A stretch of 64,000 nucleotides of DNA from Oscarella lobularis (Eukaryota; Porifera; Homoscleromorpha; Homosclerophorida; Oscarellidae). Location: assembly GCF_947507565.1 (NCBI RefSeq), contig NC_089183.1:3247772-3311771 (forward strand), read 5' to 3'. Of this stretch, positions 9,746 through 19,882 are shown piece by piece. Below the pieces are notes generated by a model, which saw only the letters and a program-made list of their open reading frames with translations, had not been told where the DNA came from and searched no databases. The first letter of the stretch is position 1; each line of letters begins with the position of its first letter. The translations under genes and the position numbers were made by a program.

Positions 9746-11128
9746 TCAAAGTTCTTCCTTTCCAGCAGCTAGCCTGTTCTGGTTTTCTGTACCGACTCCC
9801 TCTTCAGTAGAACGTTCTGGTGATGATGCTGTCGTCACCGCTACCACCACGTCATCATTCGTGTCTCTTCTCTGCCATTGCCATTCCTTGTTATCACGAT
9901 GAAGAAATTCTAGCAGCTGGCTTCGTACAATTGCGCTGTACAATGAGTGCCTTCCATTTGCATGACGAAATACTATGTCACATCTCAGCAGATTGTCTTT
10001 AGCAGCTTTCTCGTCTCCCGTGTCGAAGTCCTTAAGAGAAACGGCTTCGTCATATTGCAACAGATATTTCACAATTCTCCATTCAACAGACTTATTGACC
10101 ATGTTTGACGTTAAAAAGCACTTAGCCAGGTTCTCTTCCAAGCCAACTGCTTCTCCAACGTGTTCGCTAACATCTTCTATGGATGATTCAGGCGATTTTC
10201 TTATGTACTTGACAGCCTTCCATATGAGAATGAGACGACCTCCTGTCACTTTTTCATATACTTGACTGATATTGATTTTCATGTGAGTGCGGTCGGCAAG
10301 GGCTCGTCTCATTAGATCTTCAGCTGCATTTCGGCTAAGATCGTGAATCTCTTCAATGTCCATTCTTGATCCTGCACTATGATCTCGTAATCGAGAGACG
10401 AGCACTCCAGCTGAATCAACGAGAATGAAGTGAATGCCACCTCTTGAGTCTGCTTCATCTTTCATGAGAAGTTGAAGGGAATACAAATCGTCAAGGCCAC
10501 TTTTAGAACTGAGTATTCGGTTCGCTTCGTCAATAATAAGAACAAATCTGTGACCAGCGTTTTTATGATAGTCTCTCGCTTTTGTCTTTATGACCCGATT
10601 CAACAAATTTATCGTATCTTCAAACGTGTGTGAAGGCGTCCAGTCGATATAAGACAACCAAGAAGAAGGAAGCACCGAAGAAAAGAAATGGATAAAAAAC
10701 GTGTATTCCGATGGTAGATATAGACCACCGAAAGCTTCTCGAAGTCTGTCGAACAGAGATGTTTTTTTTGTGGCATCAGGATGTCTGACGTAGACAACAC
10801 CCTTGGCGCCGCCTTCCGCAGAATCTTGAAGAACATCTTGAATGAGAGATGACTTGCCACATCCGTGAGGGCCAATGACGACGGTGTAAGACTTCTCACT
10901 GCTGCGAAGAATCTCTTGGCGAAAGCTTCTCATTTCGTCGCTTCGATTAGCATGATGAGCTCTTTCCTCCAGGCGCTCTCCGCTGAGAAGGACGCCATCG
11001 TCGATGGCGCTCCTTAGCCAATACCATTGACTCATTCCCAACAGTAGATACAGAACAGCACACAGAAACACGACAGAAAAGAAAACACGTCGATTCCTTT
11101 CCATATAACTCGACACGCTTGCCCACAT
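9746..11128 (-). CDS. Membrane-anchored P-loop NTPase, copy 3
   Basis: A 460-residue intronless paralog with start MWASVSSYMERN at 11128, the first ATG of the frame. The anchor is the hydrophobic run VFFSVVFLCAVLYLLLGM. Walker A reads GPHGCGKSS (Ser replacing Thr), and Walker B is FVLIIDEAN. The central region differs from copies 1 and 2: HPDATKKTSLF, ILSSKSGLDDLYSLQ and MKDEADSRGG, a variant shared with copy 4 and the broken copy 7. The C-terminus is the CFLTSNMVNKS type shared with copies 1, 2, 5 and 7. The frame is intact; function is unknown. Confidence 0.8.
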   Translation of the reverse strand: MWASVSSYMERNRRVFFSVVFLCAVLYLLLGMSQWYWLRSAIDDGVLLSGERLEERAHHANRSDEMRSFRQEILRSSEKSYTVVIGPHGCGKSSLIQDVLQDSAEGGAKGVVYVRHPDATKKTSLFDRLREAFGGLYLPSEYTFFIHFFSSVLPSSWLSYIDWTPSHTFEDTINLLNRVIKTKARDYHKNAGHRFVLIIDEANRILSSKSGLDDLYSLQLLMKDEADSRGGIHFILVDSAGVLVSRLRDHSAGSRMDIEEIHDLSRNAAEDLMRRALADRTHMKINISQVYEKVTGGRLILIWKAVKYIRKSPESSIEDVSEHVGEAVGLEENLAKCFLTSNMVNKSVEWRIVKYLLQYDEAVSLKDFDTGDEKAAKDNLLRCDIVFRHANGRHSLYSAIVRSQLLEFLHRDNKEWQWQRRDTNDDVVVAVTTASSPERSTEEGVGTENQNRLAAGKEEL

Positions 11129-11209
11129 CGTTCTTCCAGGTTCTTCCTACGGTGATCGTTCGTTAATATCAAAGCGCAACACGTCACTTGCTCACTTGGC
11201 GCGCGCTCC

Positions 11210-11456
11210 ACGGGGTCGTCGCTTTCGACTTCATTTCCGTCGTCGTCGCTTGCTTGGCCAGAACGGAGAGCGCATCAATTTGAGTCGAACCGGTTCGACT
11301 TCGAGTCGAAAGTGTCTAATCAGCACATCTCCGACGATTGGATATCCGGGAGCCGATGACGTCATTCTCGTGACGAAATCTACTGACGTCTTCTCCGATT
11401 TGCCCTATGCCAAAGTGAACACGGCTTTTTACGAGTCGAAGAATGAGCACGTGTAA
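11210..11456 (+). pseudogene. Fragment of adhesion GPCR last exon (tail, copy 4)
   Basis: This retains more of the receptor tail than copies 2 and 3. It includes [35 protein letters not shown] and the natural stop TAA at 11454-11456. The 5' part (11210-11280) is degenerate and out of frame with the receptor. It lies between the 3' end of NTPase copy 4 and the 5' end of copy 3. Confidence 0.8.
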
Positions 11457-11742
11457 CCAATTAACATCGTCATCATCTCACTTCCCATCAGGTTCACTAT
11501 CTCATGTATTATATCGTTATGGATTATCTACTATGGATGTTTGACTAACTCTCTATTTTTCTAGTCTTTTGTGTGTGTAGGGATATTTTACTTATTTCAA
11601 CGGACGGGGTAGCGAAATATTAGGAACCCAATACCAATAAATCATTCACAGAAGAAGAAGAAGAAGAAGAAGACCTAACTAATCACTCACCATGCAAAGA
11701 AGAAGAAGAAGAAGAAGAAACGCAAGCGACTAACAGTCAAAG

Positions 11743-13101
11743 TCACAGTTCTTCTTTCCCAGCTTCCCTCTTGTCGTCATCCGTACGAACGACCTCTTCA
11801 GTACTAGACGATTTTTCAGCAGCAGCAGCATCTCTTTTCCGGCTATAACGACCGTTGAGAATGTCTTGGAGTGAACTTCTTACAATAGCACTGTACAATG
11901 AGAAATCTCCATCCACGTGACGAAATATGATGTCACACTTGATCAGATTCTCAACAGCGGGACGCACGTCTTTGGGTGCAACGGTAAATGTCGCAACCTC
12001 TTTCAGGTGAAAGCGAATCTCTTGATAGTAGGCTTTGTCATACAGCATCAAATATTTCACAATTTCCCAATGTATAGACCCATTGACGACGTCAGTCAAT
12101 GAACATTTATCCAGTTTCTCTTGCAAGCCAACTGCTTCTGCAACGTGTTCGCTAACATCTTCTATGGATGATTCAGGCGATTTTCTTATGTACTTGACAG
12201 CCTTCCATACGAGAATGAGACGACCTCCTGTCACTTTTTCATATACTTGACTGATATTGATTTTCATGTGAGTGCGGTCGGCAAGGGCTAGTCTCATTAG
12301 ATCTTCAGCTGCATTTCGGCTAAGATCGTGAATCTCTTCAACGTCCATTCTTGATCCTGCACTATGATCTTGTAATCGAGAGACGAGTACTCCAGCTGAA
12401 TCAACGAGAATAAAGCGAATGCCACCTCTTGAGTCTGCTTCATCTTTCATGAGAAGTTGAAGGGAATACAAATCGTCAAGGCCACTTTTAGAACTGAGTA
12501 TTCGGTTCGCTTCGTCAATAATAAGAACAAATCTGTGACCAGCGTTTTTATGATAGTCTCTCGCTTTCGTATTTATGACCCGATTCAACAAATTTATCGT
12601 ATCTTCAAACGTGTGTGAAGGCGTCCAGTCGATATAAGACAACCAAGAAGAAGGAAGCACCGAAGAAAAGAAATGGATAAAAAACGTGTATTCCGATGGT
12701 AGATATAGACCACCGAAAGCTTCTCGAAGTCTGTCGAACAGAGATGTTTTTTTTGTGGCATCAGGATGTCTGACGTAGACAACACCCTTGGCGCCGCCTT
12801 CCGCAGAATCTTGAAGAACATCTTGAATGAGAGATGACTTGCCACATCCGTGAGGGCCAATGACGACGGTGTAAGACTTCTCACTGCTGCGAAGAATCTC
12901 TTGGCGAAAGCTTCTCATTTCGTCGCTTCGATTAGCACGATGATCTCTTCTCTCCAGGCGCTCTCCACTGGGAAAGACGCCATCGTTGATGGCGCTCCTT
13001 AGCGAATACCATTGACTGAGTCCGTACAGTGGACACACAAGACACTGCACCGCGAGATACAGAAGAGCGTAAAAGATAACAACAAAGAGACAGGTCGGCA
13101 T
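11743..13101 (-). CDS. Membrane-anchored P-loop NTPase, copy 4 (mosaic)
   Basis: A 452-residue intronless paralog. ATG 13101 (MPTCLFVV) is chosen because the frame upstream has no ATG and the same start occurs in copy 5. Its anchor (FVVIFYALLYLAVQCLVCPLYG) matches copies 5 and 6. Its middle (GKSSLIQ, HPDATKKTSLF, SSKSGLDDLYSLQ) matches copy 3. Its C-terminus (DKCSLTDVVNGSIHW, FHLKEVATFTV, RKRDAAAAEKSSSTEEVV) is shared only with copy 6. Walker A GPHGCGKSS and Walker B FVLIIDEAN are intact. The three-way mosaic is best explained by gene conversion between opposite-strand clusters. Confidence 0.8.
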   Translation of the reverse strand: MPTCLFVVIFYALLYLAVQCLVCPLYGLSQWYSLRSAINDGVFPSGERLERRDHRANRSDEMRSFRQEILRSSEKSYTVVIGPHGCGKSSLIQDVLQDSAEGGAKGVVYVRHPDATKKTSLFDRLREAFGGLYLPSEYTFFIHFFSSVLPSSWLSYIDWTPSHTFEDTINLLNRVINTKARDYHKNAGHRFVLIIDEANRILSSKSGLDDLYSLQLLMKDEADSRGGIRFILVDSAGVLVSRLQDHSAGSRMDVEEIHDLSRNAAEDLMRLALADRTHMKINISQVYEKVTGGRLILVWKAVKYIRKSPESSIEDVSEHVAEAVGLQEKLDKCSLTDVVNGSIHWEIVKYLMLYDKAYYQEIRFHLKEVATFTVAPKDVRPAVENLIKCDIIFRHVDGDFSLYSAIVRSSLQDILNGRYSRKRDAAAAEKSSSTEEVVRTDDDKREAGKEEL

Positions 13102-13404
13102 CGTGCACGTGTCAGACAGCAGACGCGTCGCGTGCGTTAACCTGAACAACAATCGTCTTTTTCCTTCTTTCTCGCCTTTATGCGCTGCGCTGGTATAGCG
13201 ATTTGCAAAGGATTATATATTTTTAGGATGATACTGTCGCTTCGTTTGTTCAGCAGCTCAAGAAAACGTCGAGAATCCGGCGATTCGCATTTCGACGCTC
13301 CTTCTCTTCGTCAGCGATCCTTACTTGTTTATCTAGTCGTCAATCGAGGCCAAACAACAAGCCAAATATTTGAGGCGAGAGAACAATTTTGAATTTTGAA
13401 ACGG

Positions 13405-13520
13405 GAACTATATAGTTCACGCTTTTTCATCTAAAATTGACCATGAACTATAGTTCACGCTTTTTCACCTAAAATTGACCGTGAACTATATAGTTCACGC
13501 TTTTTCATCTAAAATTGACC
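13405..13520. repeat. 38-40 bp minisatellite, 3 copies (left block)
   Basis: Three units of TAGTTCACGCTTTTTCAT plus CTAAAATTGACC. Two units carry TATATAG in place of TATAG. The unit is the reverse complement of the 10-copy array at 38290-38685. Both arrays lie about 300 bp upstream of an NTPase of the MPTCLFVV type (copies 4 and 5), so the array belongs to the duplicated 5' region. Confidence 0.9.
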
Positions 13521-13567
13521 TAGTACCCCGTAAGTCTAAATAATTATTGTCTTTTTTCCTCTCCCAA

Positions 13568-14117
13568 GTTTGGCGTACAAGCTCAAAATCGCGATCGCTG
13601 TCGCTCAAGTACTCGGTCTCACGTGGGTTTTCGCCGCTTTCACGTTTCTCGACGCTCGCGTCGTTTTCAGCTATCTTTCGCGAGTCTCCAAGGCTTCTTC
13701 ATCTTTCTCTTCAACGTCGCAATGAATCGCGAGATTCGCGGCCTTCTGCGCACGGCGCGCAAACGCGGCATTCGTCACGTGGTCGGAAAATCGAAAGACG
13801 AACTGGAGAAAGCGTACGCTAACTCGGAAGTGGGAAGCGCGTGCGAATCTCTTTCCCCGACGGGAGATTATCAATTCGGCTACGTCCAGCAGCCGCGTAG
13901 ATCGTTCTGGGCTCGCTTTTTCAGTCGTCGACCTCGCGATGCGACTTCTTCTACGGGATCGTCTCTTTCGACGTCTTTGCCCTCATCGTCGCTTGGACAG
14001 AACGGGGAACGCATCAATTTGAGTCGAACCGGTTCGACGTCGAGTCGAAAGAGTCTAATCAGCACGTCGTCGCGATCGAAAACGGTGAAAAAGGAAAAGC
14101 AGACGATCGGATATCCG
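13568..14117 (+). pseudogene. Adhesion GPCR last exon copy, frameshifted
   Basis: The longest of the receptor-tail copies. It retains the splice acceptor (TCTCCCAAG), the TM6 segment [17 protein letters not shown], the start of TM7 and most of the cytoplasmic tail up to QTIGYPG. A deletion of 10 bases next to the TCGC repeat (at about 13678) shifts the frame inside TM7, so the copy is dead. It breaks off at 14117 into unrelated sequence near the PNPLA 3' end. The intact counterpart is the last exon at 42494-43159. Confidence 0.85.
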
Positions 14118-14235
14118 GGTGCACAACACATTTACTCACATAAAAATTTATTATAGACAACAGGGGCTTTACAAGAAATAGACCAAAGACACTTAATATA
14201 TAATATACAATTATGTCCAGACAATAAGTCGGAAT

Positions 14236-15778
14236 CTACAGTCGGCTTGAATACTCTTTGATGACGTCACTCTTTTCGATGACGTCACTGCTTTTATTGT
14301 ATCTGATGGCAAGAGAAGATCTTCGAGAAAATTCCAAATTGCCATGATCCGCTGCCACGTCATGTGACCAACGCATCTCAGCACATAGGAACTCCTGAAA
14401 TAAATCCATAATCAATATAAAAATAATGAATATTTTATTTACCCTTTGAGCATGACTTGAGCTCCGCAGACAATGAACGTTGATCCCTTTGTAGCAATCG
14501 TCTTGACCAATGAGAGCACTTGCTGAAGTGTAGCACTCTCCTTCAAGATGCTACTCGCAGACGGATAATAAGAAACAACCCTAGAATCCGGAACTAAAGA
14601 GAAAATCAATAGAAACAACAAATGGAATATATATCTTTATACTATAGACTTCCATTGATGTTTCGAATGTTATTGAGGCTGATGCGTGGGCTGTGCACTT
14701 TGATGACGTCACGTTATTCGTCTCACTCAAAATCAGATTATCAATTCTAGCGGACACATCTAAAAAGAACAATTAATTAATTATCGATTAAAATGCATAC
14801 GTATTTACCTTTTCGTTGGAGATACTTTAGACAGTCTCTATAGCCAGATAACCTCAGTTCATTCATCTCTTCTTTCTCTTGAGGAAAAATGGCAAGGGAG
14901 AGTCTCCTCAAATTACTAAGACTCATCTATAAATAAAAAAATTATTTTAAGTTAAATAAGATGGGTATTTCTATCTGACTTGAAAACTTAGATTTTTCAC
15001 GTGAAACGTATACATGCTTGCTGAAAATTTCGAATCGTCTGGACAAATGTCCGATTCGCCGCCGAACGGCGAAACGCTGATTGTATGCTCTCTATCGACT
15101 CCCGGGAGATTGTCCGTGAAGCCTCCGTCCATGCATAACTAAAAAACAATGATGGCTCGTCGCCAAACCACAAAATATGGGAGGTTCCCATTGGGGGGCC
15201 CCACTTCCTTTAGGAAGCGTTCGTTCATATCCTTACCCTTCCTCGAAATCGCGGCGCACGATATCCACCAAAAACGGGTATAAAACAGCTCGCTTTCAGC
15301 GCCTAGAGGCGAGAAAGAAAAGAAAACGTAGCGACACGCCCACTCATTCCTTCCCCGTACACTCGTATACCTGGATGAGATCGCGTTTCGACGTGAAACG
15401 CTTCACGATGACATTCTCCATGCGATTGGACTCGTTAATAACGGTGAGCGACACGTGCAAACGATCGTTGGCGAGCTTGTGAGCATTCGCGGGCAGCAAA
15501 AGCTCCAAACTATCGTCGAGTTCGCCTAGCATGTCGAAGGAGGGGCTAAAGGGGCCCAGGTAGAGCGTGCGAAGGCGCGATATGACGGAGAAGAATCGGG
15601 GAATGACTTTGGCGACGTTTGTATTCGTGATGAGGATTGCGCCTGCTAGAGATCCAGCAGAGGCGCCGTATACGCGATCGACGTGACGGAGGAGATGGGG
15701 AGCGCGTTCGCGAAGGCATTCGACGACGCCGAGATGGTAGAAGCCGATGAAACCGCAGCCGCTGAACGAGAGATTCAT
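14236..15778 (-). CDS. PNPLA2: Patatin-like phospholipase (PNPLA2/ATGL-like)
   Basis: This is a predicted lipid-droplet triacylglycerol lipase. The first exon gives [18 protein letters not shown] (oxyanion loop) and [14 protein letters not shown], where Ser of G-x-S-x-G is the nucleophile. The next exons give [22 protein letters not shown] and [11 protein letters not shown], containing the catalytic Asp of the DGG motif. The later segment [11 protein letters not shown] with [10 protein letters not shown] matches the region after the patatin core in the PNPLA1-3 group. Introns are short. The last exon ends at the TAG at 14236-14238 and contains two TGACGTCA octamers within coding sequence (14262 and 14280). 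ATG 15778 starts directly on the patatin motif, as in the vertebrate proteins. The family is certain; the specific ortholog is less so. Confidence 0.82.
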
Positions 15779-16016
15779 CGTTGTCGTCGTTGAAACATTG
15801 TAACGGTTGCTACTGTACTGGGGTGGAGTGGAGGAGTGTCTTGTTTTAAGTCACATGCTTAGTTTGTGACGTTTAAGGTGCTTGACGTCATTGTCGACGT
15901 TGTTGCTGGGCGTGTCAGGTAAACTTGACGTCATTGATAATGCACGTTAGACAAATGCGGATACAGCCGAAAAAGAACGTAACATGCGGTTCATTGATTG
16001 TGTCTCTTTTTTTCGT

Positions 16017-16296
16017 TCAACAGGAACAGCTTGAGCCGCATTTGCAGTCGGCGCCGCATTTGCAGTCTGCACGACCACACCCCTCTGCGAAACGAACGGC
16101 TCCCACGTCCGGTCACGAATCTCACGGTAAAAACGTACCTTTTTTGCCGCAACCAGCGCCCGAATTGCACGGGCATCCTTCACACTTGCAGTCGCTGCAT
16201 TCGCATTTGCCACCTAGAGCCAAGCATCCCCAAATTAGCTAGCCTATTCCCCGTTATAGAAGAGCGCTAACCTTGGGTGCATGTGCAGTCTGGCAT
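16017..16296 (-). CDS. Metallothionein
   Basis: This is a very small cysteine-rich metal-binding protein encoded by three exons. The spliced product is about 55 residues with 16 cysteines in C-x-C pairs: MPDCTCTQGGKCEC, SDCKCEGCPC, EGCGRADCKCGADCKCG and the C-terminus SSCSC before TGA 16017-16019. There are no aromatic residues, as expected for metallothionein. The introns are GTTAGCG...CTCTAG (about 60 bp) and GTACGTT...TCGCAG (about 53 bp). The likely role is buffering zinc, copper or cadmium in the cytosol. Upstream sequence carries a TATA box and clustered metal-response elements, which supports the identification independently. Confidence 0.88.
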
Positions 16297-16380
16297 TCTC
16301 GTGGAATTAATTCAAGTAACCCGAGAAGAAAAAAATTTGCTACTAGCAACAAGAATGAGGGGATGACGTGCGCCGCGCCG

Positions 16381-16444
16381 ATTTATATGCAACAACGCCG
16401 TGCGCAGATGACCGTGTGCAACCGCAAAATCGCCGAGTGCACCC
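16381..16444 (-). promoter_or_regulatory. Metallothionein promoter: TATA box and metal-response elements
   Basis: On the minus strand TATAAAT lies at 16381-16387, about 85 bp upstream of the metallothionein ATG. Immediately upstream are matches to the metal-response element TGCRCNC: at 16400-16406, 16414-16420 and 16435-16441 in the gene's orientation, and one at 16438-16444 in the other orientation, overlapping the last. MREs are the binding sites of MTF-1, so zinc or cadmium induction is expected. The matches are seen in sequence; the regulation is inferred. Confidence 0.75.
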
Positions 16445-16489
16445 TCTATAAATTCTAAATTCTAATTACGGAACTCTTCTAATAATCGC

Positions 16490-18458
16490 CTAATAATAGT
16501 CTTCCACAGCTTCTCTACACAAGCGATCGTACACTTCGCGTTCTTCCGCTGTCATTTTGTCAATCATCTCGTCGGTGACGTCAGCAAGAGGAACGAGCGC
16601 ATCGCCGATCTAAAAATAGTTTCGCTCTGACGTACCCACCCCGCCCCGCCCCCGTTTTGTTTACTTTTATCGTAACTTCCTCCTCATCGTCGTCGTCGTC
16701 GATTTCTGCTTCGATTACGGTCGGCGCCGCGTTTCCGCGAGCGGCGAGATTCATTTCGAGTGCGTCCAATTCGCGTTTCGTCTCGCGCTTCGCCCTTTTC
16801 GCTTCGGACGTCGTTTTCTCGAATTCTTCCTCGCTCGTGCTCGCTTCGTCATCGGAGCTCGAATCCGCTTGTTTGACGTCATTATCGGCAACCGAAACTT
16901 CAACCGTACGCTTCTTCTGCGATGGTTTCTTCTCGTAAGAGAGCAATTCAGCAGAACTAAACGTCTCTAAAGAAATCAATAACGATCACGTGATTATTGA
17001 TCCATAGCCACTCACTCCCCCCCATACCTTGAGGCTTGACTATTGGCGTGACAGTATCCTTTGAATCCTTAGTAACAAATGACGCTGCCTCAACTGGCTC
17101 CGCCCCCTCAACTGTAGTCTCTCTAAGCCAAACAGGCTGATCCTTTCCAGTACTCTAATACATAATAATTAATATATAGGTTATTTATTTGTTGAGGGTT
17201 ATTTACCTGTGCTTTGTTTTCCGGTGTATTCGTTTCTGCTATGTCTATTTCTAATGTTTGCTGGGCCATTGTTAGGGCTTGTCTTCCTCTATATGAGCCA
17301 GACCACTCGTCACGTGGTGCTAGCATACCGCTACCCGGCTGGACGTTCGACACGTGACGACGATTTTTCTACATAAACTATTTATATCATTATTAAGTAT
17401 TAATTATTTTCCTTACAAGTGCTGCAATTTCTGTTGGCTCTGGTTCTAGGATTTCCGGGGCGAGGTGGATGTTTTCCGTCTGTCTTATTAGATCCATTAG
17501 AGGACGAATAACCTCGTTGAGTCTAAAGGTATCTATTAATAAATAAAAATATAGTGTATTTTTATTGATTACCTTGCAACTGTTGATTGGCCTGTGCCAG
17601 ACTTGGCCTTACCTTCGTTCTCTTCAAGAACTTCTTTGCAATATTCACATCTGAAAAAATACCATTGGGATATATAAGTTAGGTCTTAATTAATTATTAC
17701 TTTAGAACGCCTTCCATTAGATCGAAGAGTCTGTCTACCATGAGGTCTCCAAACTCAGATCCACATCTTGGGCAGATGTAGAACTGACGGTTTCTTGCCT
17801 AATAAGAAACATATAGGGTTCCCCTTCATATCATATTTTTTATTTACCTGTTTTTCTTCCGCTTCAAGTTTTCGTCTCATTGTGTCTAATTTGTATTTAA
17901 CTGCATTAACAAACTAATAGATAAATAATTAACGTTATTAATTAATTATGTTGGTCTCTCACTGAACGATAGTTGATGAAGAAATAGGAGACTTTTTGAG
18001 GCTTCTCTTCAGGAGAAAACGTTTCTGTTCTATTCATACTAGGAGGGGAAAAATTCATTTGAAAAATCGCCATATACATCGATATCACCTTTTGATCAAT
18101 TTATCTTTTTTTAAATGAACCAAAGACTGTCGAAGCTGCGAAAAAAAGTCAACAAAAATCCTTCCCCTTTAGAAAAATTCGTACCGCTCTCTTTTCCATG
18201 TATAAGAGTTCAGACAGATCGTCTTCTTTCACGCTAGAAACATCGTAGAATCATTTCCTAGAGTCCTTTCTAAGGAAATCGTACCAAACGTGACGAACAA
18301 GGGCATCTAAGACGATCGTGTCTTCTTTCGAATAGAATGCGCGAACGACGATTCTTGCTAAACGTTTCAGCAAATCGGGCACTTCGGCTATGTTTTAAAT
18401 GCCGTATAAAGTGTCCACATATCGTTTTTCTCTTCTTACTGACGATCTGTTCGTCCAT
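16490..18458 (-). CDS. GTF2E1: Transcription initiation factor TFIIE subunit alpha
   Basis: This is the general RNA polymerase II initiation factor that recruits TFIIH. Exons encode an N-terminal winged helix ([50 protein letters not shown]), then [20 protein letters not shown] zinc ribbon follows with [14 protein letters not shown] and [10 protein letters not shown] (four cysteines). After a linker with ETENIHL-like and [10 protein letters not shown] segments comes an acidic C-terminus ([15 protein letters not shown]) and the conserved end [18 protein letters not shown] ... VEDYY before TAG 16490-16492. ATG 18458 (MDEQIV) is spliced after 19 bases to [10 protein letters not shown]. Nine or more short introns are present. 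The family match extends over the whole protein. Confidence 0.88.
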
Positions 18459-18494
18459 CGCCTTTAGCGTGCGCTAAACTCTGATTTTTCTTTC

Positions 18495-19819
18495 TCACGC
18501 CAACTGAGTTATGCTATCAAGGTAGTAATCTGGTCTAATAATTCCGTCTTCCTTCGAGGTTTTCATCATTTCTAAATGAGCTTTATCTGTTGAACCGGTC
18601 ATAACGAGAAGAGTCTTGAGACCGTTGTTCTTTCCAAAAGCAATATCCGTAGACACCCTAAAATCAAAATTTGAAAATAATTCAAATTAAAACAATATTC
18701 TTATCGTACGTATCTCCTATCATACACGTACGATCAGGATCAATTTCATGTCTAGGACCAATAGCCGTATTATTATTTATTAATTTTCTAATAGAGATAC
18801 CTTTGCTTCAAAATTTCAAACATTGGTTGATGAGGTTTTCCCACGTAGATAGGCTCTCTGTTGGATGCCATGGCAACAGCAGAAACCATGCAACCAGTAC
18901 CTATAGAAGATCAACCAACGGTGAATTAATTAATTAATTAATAAACTAGACTATAGTCTCTTGCCTGGAATTGTGATTTGGTTGTTTTTTAATGGAAGCT
19001 GGGAATCCTCATTCGTGCCTATGAAAATGCAGTCAGGATTGCGGAGGTAGCTTGCTGCTTTGAGCATCTTTATAAAGCTAAAGTGCTCATCAAATCCAAC
19101 AAGAACGCATTTCACCTTGGGAAGAAATATTTGAGAGCACAAATAAATATTTATTTATTTATTTATTCACCTCTGGATCTAGAGGACATTTCGCCCACTC
19201 ATCGAGTCTGTATCCGTCACCAGAAACAGGATCAGGCTAATTAATTAATTAAATAATCTCAATGATCACATGACATATGTATTTCATACGCCAGTTCCAA
19301 TGTAGGAGATTCCCGCCTCATCCAACTCCTTTATTAGTCCAGTTGAACCAATGAGATACACTTTGCCCTTAGACGGGACTTTTCCTTTGAGATACTGTGC
19401 ACTTGCATAGGCAGTTGAAATCACTTCTTCCTGTAAATAATCGATCAATATAGAATTTACAGACAAACCTTCTACGTACTCACCGGAGTAGCTTTCATTC
19501 CTAAACGATCGAATTTTTGGCTGTATTGGAGTCGAGATTTCGTGCTATTGTTCGTCACGAAAAATAAGCGTTTTCCCTATCGGTTTATATATGAAAATGA
19601 CTTGATATAATCTTTATTTTTACGTACAAGTGAGCGTAGCGATTGAATTGTGCGATTTGCTCCGTCGATCAGATCATTTCCGTGCCAAAGAACTCCTAGG
19701 TGGAGAATGCACAGAACGTTGATAAATCGGCTACGCGCACCATCGCAATCAATTAAAAATGTGTCGACACTGTCAACGAACGAAGAACGAGCGTTTTCGC
19801 TAAGGAATTCGCATGCCAT
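18495..19819 (-). CDS. PGP: Phosphoglycolate / glycerol-3-phosphate phosphatase (HAD family)
   Basis: This is a HAD-superfamily phosphatase of the PGP/PDXP (4-nitrophenylphosphatase) type, which clears 2-phosphoglycolate and related metabolites in the cytosol. Motif I, FLIDCDG, is interrupted by an intron and continues as GVLWHGNDLIDGA. Then come VISTAYASAQYL, KVYLIGSTGL, KCVLVGFDEHFSF and FIGTNEDSQLP, followed by GTGCMVSAVA, VGKPHQPMFEIL and the motif IV region DRTCMIGDR. The protein ends YLDSITQLA before TGA 18495-18497. ATG 19819 (MACEFLSEN) leads into the catalytic motif. Introns are 45-100 bp. Confidence 0.88.
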
Positions 19820-19882
19820 TCCAAGTAGGTACGCGCGCTAAGCCGACGTCACTGAGAGATAATACGGTACAGTATATTCATT

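Noticed and set aside
13180-13392. 70-codon ORF conserved as an inverted copy at 38696-38908
   Set aside because: Conservation comes from duplication of the NTPase 5' flank; it is broken in the third flank (before copy 6) and has no domain or codon signature.
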